Assembly (NCBI GenBank): GCA_030632745.1
Contig: DAOVUE010000154.1
Span: 1-5,247, forward strand
Reading direction: 5' to 3'
DNA from: Pseudomonadota bacterium
Lineage (GTDB): Bacteria; Pseudomonadota; Gammaproteobacteria; GRL18
DNA length: 5,247 nt
Shown: piece by piece, positions 1-5,247 of the stretch
How positions within the stretch are numbered: the first letter of the stretch is position 1
Layout: each line of letters begins with the position of its first letter
Made by a program: the position numbers and the translations under genes
The notes under the pieces: model-generated
Database searches by the model: none
Told to the model about the DNA's origin: nothing
Seen by the model: only the letters and a program-made list of their open reading frames with translations

Positions 1-1050
1 TTAAAAGTATTTTATAGTGTCATAAAACGCAATGACCGCCACCTTAAATTTGTCTTTATTACCGGGGTCTCTAAATTTTCTAAAACGAACTTATTCACTG
101 GACTGAACAATCTTACTGATATCACCATATTAGCGGATTATGCAGCCATTTGTGGTTATACCCACTATGATATTCAAACGACCTTTAAAGATCATCTACG
201 GGATGTTGATCTGGATAAACTCAAGCAATGGTACAATGGTTATGATTATCTGGGTGGGGAGGAAAATCGGGTTTATAACCCTTATGATATTCTGCTTTTT
301 ATTAATAGTCATTGCGAATATAAAAATTACTGGTGGAGTACCGGCAACTCCAGCTTTTTAATTAAAAAACTTCAGGAGCAAAATTACTATATTCCTGATC
401 TGGAAAATATTGTTGTCAGTCAGGAAATTCTGGATACCTTTGATGTGGATTGCATTGATCTGGTGGCCTTACTCTGGCAGACCGGTTATCTGACTTTTGC
501 TAAAAAAATAATAAAACGGGATAAAACCTTCTATCAACTTAGAGTGCCTAATAAAGAGATTCAGTCATCACTCAATGAGTTGTTTATTCGTTATCTGACA
601 CAACACACAACTGATGCTATCAAGTATCAGGATCACATCTACGATGATATTAGCGGAAACATTGAGCAACTGAAAACCACTCTGACTTCATTATTTGCAT
701 CCATACCATACAACAACTACGCCAATAATATTATTGCCCACTATGAAGGCTATTATGCTTCAGTGGTCTATACTTATCTGACCTCTTTAGGTTATACCTG
801 CATCGCTGAAGATGTGACTCAAAGAGGCCGCATTGATTTAACCATCAAGTTGCCTGAGCGTATTATTATCATCGAATTTAAAGTTGATACAAAAGAACAG
901 GCTTTGGCTCAAATCAAAGAAAAAAAATACTACGAAAAATATCTTATCGAAGCAAAAACTAATCATCAGGAAATTTTTATTATTGGTATTTGTTTTGCCA
1001 GCAAAGAGAAAAATATTACCGAATTTGACTGGGAAAAGTTGGCCACTTAG
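1..1050 (+). CDS. AAA-ATPase-like / PD-(D/E)XK nuclease family protein, C-terminal part (5' end off window)
   Basis: The frame is open from base 1 to the TAG at 1048-1050, giving 349 residues. Conserved family blocks start well before the first in-frame ATG (445), so that ATG is internal and the gene begins upstream of the window. Full-length members are about 500-520 residues, so the missing part should hold the Walker A and B motifs. Visible in order (numbering from the window edge): TGVSKFSK at 21-28 and LNNLTDIT at 35-42 (end of the ATPase-like domain), WYNGYDY at 77-83, VYNPYDIL at 91-98, and YWWSTGNSSFL at 110-120. The C-terminal nuclease-like domain (DUF1703/PD-(D/E)XK type) has EGYYASVVY at 249-257, Asp279 in GRID and Glu292-Phe-Lys294, a complete-looking D...ExK core, followed by ALAQIKEKKYY. 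The family is often poorly characterised; a role in defence or mobile DNA is only inferred. It is probably not co-functional with the downstream queA operon. The family call is firm; the biochemical function is unknown. Confidence 0.9.
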   Translation, partial: LKVFYSVIKRNDRHLKFVFITGVSKFSKTNLFTGLNNLTDITILADYAAICGYTHYDIQTTFKDHLRDVDLDKLKQWYNGYDYLGGEENRVYNPYDILLFINSHCEYKNYWWSTGNSSFLIKKLQEQNYYIPDLENIVVSQEILDTFDVDCIDLVALLWQTGYLTFAKKIIKRDKTFYQLRVPNKEIQSSLNELFIRYLTQHTTDAIKYQDHIYDDISGNIEQLKTTLTSLFASIPYNNYANNIIAHYEGYYASVVYTYLTSLGYTCIAEDVTQRGRIDLTIKLPERIIIIEFKVDTKEQALAQIKEKKYYEKYLIEAKTNHQEIFIIGICFASKEKNITEFDWEKLAT

Positions 1051-1069
1051 AGTTGTTCTTTCTTAGCTT

Positions 1070-1074
1070 GGAGG
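1070..1074 (+). promoter_or_regulatory. Strong Shine-Dalgarno site before the 37-codon reading frame
   Basis: GGAGG lies 7 bases upstream of the ATG at 1082. It is the best ribosome binding site in the window, stronger than those of queA, tgt or secD. It is the main reason to take the short reading frame that follows seriously. The bases around the ATG also form the perfect 8-base palindrome CTCATGAG (1079-1086), which may be chance. Confidence 0.5.
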
Positions 1075-1081
1075 CTTACTC

Positions 1082-1195
1082 ATGAGAATAAAAAAACATC
1101 TCAATTTTACCACATTAAGAAAAAGTATTTCGGATACCGTAAGAACCTGCAACAATTCTAAATGCGAATATTCTGATTCAGTTTATCCATATTAA
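1082..1195 (+). CDS. Small 37-residue reading frame, possible remnant of a transposase N-terminus
   Basis: ATG at 1082 to TAA at 1193-1195 encodes 37 residues behind an ideally spaced GGAGG. The product is basic at the start (MRIKKHLNF...) and continues TLRKSISDTV, then a Cys-containing stretch ending CEYSDSVYPY. There is no membrane segment or signal peptide. The opening resembles, from memory only, the N-terminus of some DDE transposases that start with a basic 'KKHLNF..LRK' type segment followed by a 'YS-HD' block. On that reading this is a decayed 5' fragment left by an insertion sequence, with the rest deleted. No terminal inverted repeats are visible to support it. Alternatives are a genuine small protein or a chance frame. 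It lies between the nuclease gene (31 bases after its stop) and queA (38 bases before its start) and overlaps neither. Confidence 0.35.
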   Translation: MRIKKHLNFTTLRKSISDTVRTCNNSKCEYSDSVYPY

Positions 1196-1217
1196 CAATG
1201 CCTTGATGTTTTATATT

Positions 1218-1226
1218 TGATAGAAT
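1218..1226 (+). promoter_or_regulatory. Probable extended -10 promoter for queA-tgt
   Basis: TGATAGAAT matches an extended -10 element (TGn followed by TAGAAT, one mismatch to TATAAT). No good -35 hexamer lies at the usual distance: TTAACA at 1192-1197 would leave a 23-base spacer and TTGATG at 1203-1208 only 12. The -10 ends 7 bases before the queA ATG, so transcription would start at or next to the A of the start codon. Confidence 0.45.
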
Positions 1227-1233
1227 ACCCGCT

Positions 1234-3479
<2,246 letters not shown>

Positions 3480-3496
3480 ATAAATAATACTAACTA

Positions 3497-3528
3497 CTGA
3501 CACAACGCACTTGAAATTATGGCATAAT
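3497..3528 (+). promoter_or_regulatory. Probable promoter in the tgt-yajC gap
   Basis: TGGCATAAT (3520-3528) is an extended -10 element with five of six matches to TATAAT. The best -35 candidate is CTGACA at 3497-3502, but the spacer is 20 bases, so the extended -10 probably carries most of the recognition. Transcription would start near 3535, giving an untranslated leader of about 90 bases before yajC. The site suggests yajC-secD can be transcribed separately from queA-tgt. The call rests on sequence alone. Confidence 0.4.
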
Positions 3529-3560
3529 AGCGCCACTTTTATTTTTGAACTGTATTTCGA

Positions 3561-3584
3561 TCTATTCACTTCACTGGGAATAGA
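3561..3584 (+). other. Small inverted repeat in the yajC leader
   Basis: TCTATTC (3561-3567) and GAATAGA (3578-3584) are exact inverted complements separated by the 10-base loop ACTTCACTGG. The 7-base, AT-rich stem has no following U tract, so it is not an intrinsic terminator. It lies inside the predicted yajC leader and could be a weak RNA hairpin or an operator-like dyad, or chance. Confidence 0.25.
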
Positions 3585-3615
3585 AATTCGTAATAAAACT
3601 GAACATATTATACAA

Positions 3616-3621
3616 AAAGGA
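3616..3621 (+). promoter_or_regulatory. yajC ribosome binding site
   Basis: AAAGGA sits 6 bases upstream of the ATG at 3628 and fixes the yajC start. Unlike queA and tgt, this gene has a conventional Shine-Dalgarno site, in keeping with its having its own leader. Confidence 0.75.
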
Positions 3622-3627
3622 TAAAAA

Positions 3628-3960
3628 ATGAGTTTTTTTATTGAAGCTTCTCTTGCTGAGGGCGGAGCTAAGGCACCTGATATTATTTCACAATTAATGG
3701 TTTTTGGTGGTATTTTTCTAATTTTCTATTTATTGTTTATTCGCCCGCAAAATAAAAAAATGAAAGAACATCAGGCCATGGTAGAAACTCTGGCAAAGGG
3801 TGATGAAGTGGTTACTAATGGTGGTGTTTTAGGCAAGGTTGTAGGGCTGCATGATGGTTTTGTTACTATCGAGGTTTCTCCTGATATGAATATTAATATA
3901 CAACGTTCAGCAGTAGCAGCTATTCAGCCAAAAGGTACTATCAAGGGTATTAAAAACTAA
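3628..3960 (+). CDS. yajC: Sec translocon accessory complex subunit YajC
   Basis: YajC is a small inner-membrane protein that associates with SecD and SecF, which assist SecYEG in protein export; it is usually dispensable. The product is 110 residues, the same length as E. coli YajC, and begins MSFFIE like it. A short polar, Ala/Gly-containing periplasmic N-terminus (1-18) is followed by one membrane segment at about 19-38 (IISQLMVFGGIFLIFYLLFI). Next come the family hallmark RPQ (39-41) and the basic patch NKKMKEH, giving a cytoplasmic C-terminal domain by the positive-inside rule. The domain contains the signature KGDEVVTNGGVLGKV (57-71) and ends with AAIQPKGTIKGI. The gene lies 148 bases after tgt and 129 bases before secD, with a good ribosome site and a probable promoter of its own. 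Confidence 0.96.
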   Translation: MSFFIEASLAEGGAKAPDIISQLMVFGGIFLIFYLLFIRPQNKKMKEHQAMVETLAKGDEVVTNGGVLGKVVGLHDGFVTIEVSPDMNINIQRSAVAAIQPKGTIKGIKN

Positions 3961-3980
3961 TCATCGTGTCAACGGCACTT

Positions 3981-4039
3981 TGGTTTGTTTAACCTGGTTT
4001 GTTTAACCTGGTTTGTTGAACCTGGTTTGTTGAACCTGG
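3981..4039 (+). repeat. Four 14-base direct tandem repeats between yajC and secD
   Basis: Four contiguous 14-base units are followed by a partial TGG. Units 1 and 2 (3981-3994, 3995-4008) are TGGTTTGTTTAACC; units 3 and 4 (4009-4022, 4023-4036) are TGGTTTGTTGAACC, differing by one T to G. Each unit carries a short dyad, GGTT...AACC, around a 5-base centre, and each junction forms the near-palindrome AACC-T-GGTT. The T to G variant allows an extra U-G pair in RNA, leaving a 3-base loop. The array is non-coding: the unit is not a multiple of three and no start codon with a ribosome site leads into it. It occupies nearly half of the yajC-secD gap. Possible roles are a protein-binding array, an RNA structure in the secD leader, or neutral slippage; the pairwise sharing of the variant points to stepwise duplication. 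Confidence 0.95.
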
Positions 4040-4089
4040 CTTTCTACACACTGCTTTACTGAACGCTTACTTAAATAAGAAAGAAAAAT

Positions 4090-5247
4090 ATGCTTAATCA
4101 TTATCCTCTCTGGAAATATCTTCTGATTCTTCTCATTATTGTAACGAGTGCATTTTATGCTCTGCCCAATATTTATGGTGAAGATCCTGCTTTACAGGTT
4201 GCTGCTTCGGCTCGAGGCGTTGTAATTGATGAACAAACGCTCAATAGGGTGGTGAAAACCTTTGAAAAAGAGGGCGTGCATTATCGCAGTGCAAAATTAT
4301 CTGAAAAAGGTTTGTTTTTTCGTTTTGAAAATGAAGAAGTACAACTAAAAGCCAAAAAGGTAGCTGAAACAGAGTTAGGTGATGATTATGCGGTAGCACT
4401 TAATTTAGCACCGGCAACCCCTCAATGGCTACGCTCTATGAATGCTGAACCTATGTATCTGGGGCTGGATTTACGTGGTGGTGTCTACTTCCTGATGCAG
4501 GTTGATATGGAAGCTGCTATGGCCAAATCAATTACTACTTTTGTGAATGATTCACGTACTATTTTACGTAAAGCCAAGGTGCGTTATCTGGGCAGTAAAA
4601 AAGAAGCCGATAATATTGTTGTGCGTTTTAAAACAGCAGAATTACGGGACAAGGGACTGGAAATTCTTGAACGTGAAATGAGCGATGTGAGTTTTAAAGA
4701 AAAAGAAGAGGGTAAAACTTTCCTATTACGTGGTAGTCTGAGCGACACCACGGTGAAAGAATTAAAACTATTTGCTTTGAAACAAAACATTACTACTTTA
4801 AGAAAGCGTATTGATGAAAAATTTCATGGTTTAGTTGAACCTATTATCCAGCAGCAGGGTGAAGATCGGATTGTGATTCAATTGCCCGGTATCCAGGATA
4901 CGGCCGGAGCAAAAGACATTCTGGGTGCTACAGCAACGCTTGAGTATCGGGCAGTTGATGAAGAGCATACCGTGGAACAGGCATTAAATGGCCGTGTTCC
5001 TGTAGGATCAAGAATTTATTATACCCGGGAAAGAAGAGAAGGCAGTCGGATTATTCCTTCTGTACCGGTATTATTGAAAAAGCGTGTTATTACCACGGGT
5101 GAACATGTGACCAATGCACAGGCTGGAATTGATCCGGATACAGGCGGTGCAAAGGTCAGTGTGTCTCTGGATGGCTATGGCGGAAAACGTATGGGGGCGT
5201 TTACCAAGCACAATGTAGGTAACCGCATGGCGGTGGTTTATCTGGAA
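4090..5247 (+). CDS. secD: Protein translocase subunit SecD, N-terminal part (3' end off window)
   Basis: SecD pairs with SecF in the inner membrane and uses the proton gradient to help pull exported proteins through SecYEG from the periplasmic side. The frame runs from ATG 4090 to the edge without a stop, 386 residues of an expected 610-620. The N-terminus MLNHYPLWKY closely matches E. coli SecD, fixing the start. The first membrane segment is at about 9-26, followed by LPNIYGEDPA. The large periplasmic domain follows, with VALNLAPATPQWL before LGLDLRGGVYFLMQ (124-137, the conserved D1 motif) and LPGIQDTAGAKDILGATATLEYR (265-287). The middle of the domain (about 140-230) diverges from E. coli more than its flanks, typical of SecD. 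The remaining five membrane segments and the proton-pathway residues are beyond the window, and secF is expected next. The ribosome site is weak and GA-rich (AAGAAAG, 4077-4083). The preceding gap carries the 14-base repeat array. Confidence 0.97.
   Translation, partial: MLNHYPLWKYLLILLIIVTSAFYALPNIYGEDPALQVAASARGVVIDEQTLNRVVKTFEKEGVHYRSAKLSEKGLFFRFENEEVQLKAKKVAETELGDDYAVALNLAPATPQWLRSMNAEPMYLGLDLRGGVYFLMQVDMEAAMAKSITTFVNDSRTILRKAKVRYLGSKKEADNIVVRFKTAELRDKGLEILEREMSDVSFKEKEEGKTFLLRGSLSDTTVKELKLFALKQNITTLRKRIDEKFHGLVEPIIQQQGEDRIVIQLPGIQDTAGAKDILGATATLEYRAVDEEHTVEQALNGRVPVGSRIYYTRERREGSRIIPSVPVLLKKRVITTGEHVTNAQAGIDPDTGGAKVSVSLDGYGGKRMGAFTKHNVGNRMAVVYLE

Noticed and set aside
140..361. Forward 73-codon frame overlapping the nuclease gene
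   Set aside because: It lies in another frame over clearly coding, family-conserved sequence and has no recognisable product.
445..1050. A 201-residue gene starting at ATG 445
   Set aside because: Conserved blocks of the same family (TGVSKFSK, WYNGYDY, VYNPYDIL, YWWSTGN) lie upstream in the same uninterrupted frame, so this ATG is internal to a larger gene.
1051..1233. preQ1 riboswitch upstream of queA
   Set aside because: I see no preQ1-type hairpin and A-rich tail, and the predicted transcript start leaves no leader to hold one.
3480..3560. Intrinsic terminator after tgt
   Set aside because: The T-rich stretch near 3537-3546 is not preceded by a GC-rich stem.
3981..4039. CRISPR-like array
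   Set aside because: Units are 14 bases long and directly abutting, with no spacers.
3961..4089. Arrest-peptide leader regulating secD (VemP/SecM-like)
   Set aside because: There is no ATG with a ribosome site in the gap and no signal-peptide-like frame before secD.
4584..4790. Reverse-strand 68-codon frame
   Set aside because: It is antisense to the secD periplasmic-domain coding region; its Ser/Leu/Arg-rich content is typical of a shadow frame.

Overview
The window looks like a chromosomal segment of an AT-rich gammaproteobacterium. The main evidence is the gene order queA-tgt-yajC-secD, the usual gammaproteobacterial arrangement, together with close resemblance to the E. coli proteins as I remember them. 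For example, the Tgt catalytic Asp falls at residue 89 as in E. coli, and SecD opens with almost the E. coli N-terminus. No species can be named from this. The AAA-ATPase/PD-(D/E)XK gene on the left is a family patchily spread among bacteria, including sulfur-oxidising gammaproteobacteria and Bacteroidetes.

Layout, all genes on the + strand. Positions 1-1050 hold the C-terminal 349 residues of an AAA-ATPase-like/PD-(D/E)XK nuclease protein, cut by the window edge. Positions 1051-1233 are a spacer with a 37-codon reading frame behind a very strong ribosome binding site, possibly the decayed head of a transposase gene. The spacer also carries a probable extended -10 promoter placed almost on the queA start codon. 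queA (1234-2364) and tgt (2361-3479) overlap by ATGA. A 148-base gap with a second probable promoter leads to yajC (3628-3960). A 129-base gap then carries four head-to-tail copies of a 14-base unit. secD starts at 4090 and runs off the right edge after 386 codons.

Two pathways sit side by side. Tgt inserts preQ1 at the wobble position of GUN-anticodon tRNAs, and QueA converts it to epoxyqueuosine. YajC and SecD (with SecF, expected just downstream) form the accessory membrane complex of the Sec translocon. The housekeeping genes appear intact.

The unusual parts are non-coding or low-complexity. They are the 14-base tandem repeat before secD, a tandem-repeat insertion inside queA, a possibly leaderless queA message, and the small orphan reading frame. 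I saw no tRNA, rRNA, CRISPR array or complete mobile element. I did not find a convincing new multi-gene system; the nuclease/ATPase gene is the best candidate for accessory biology.
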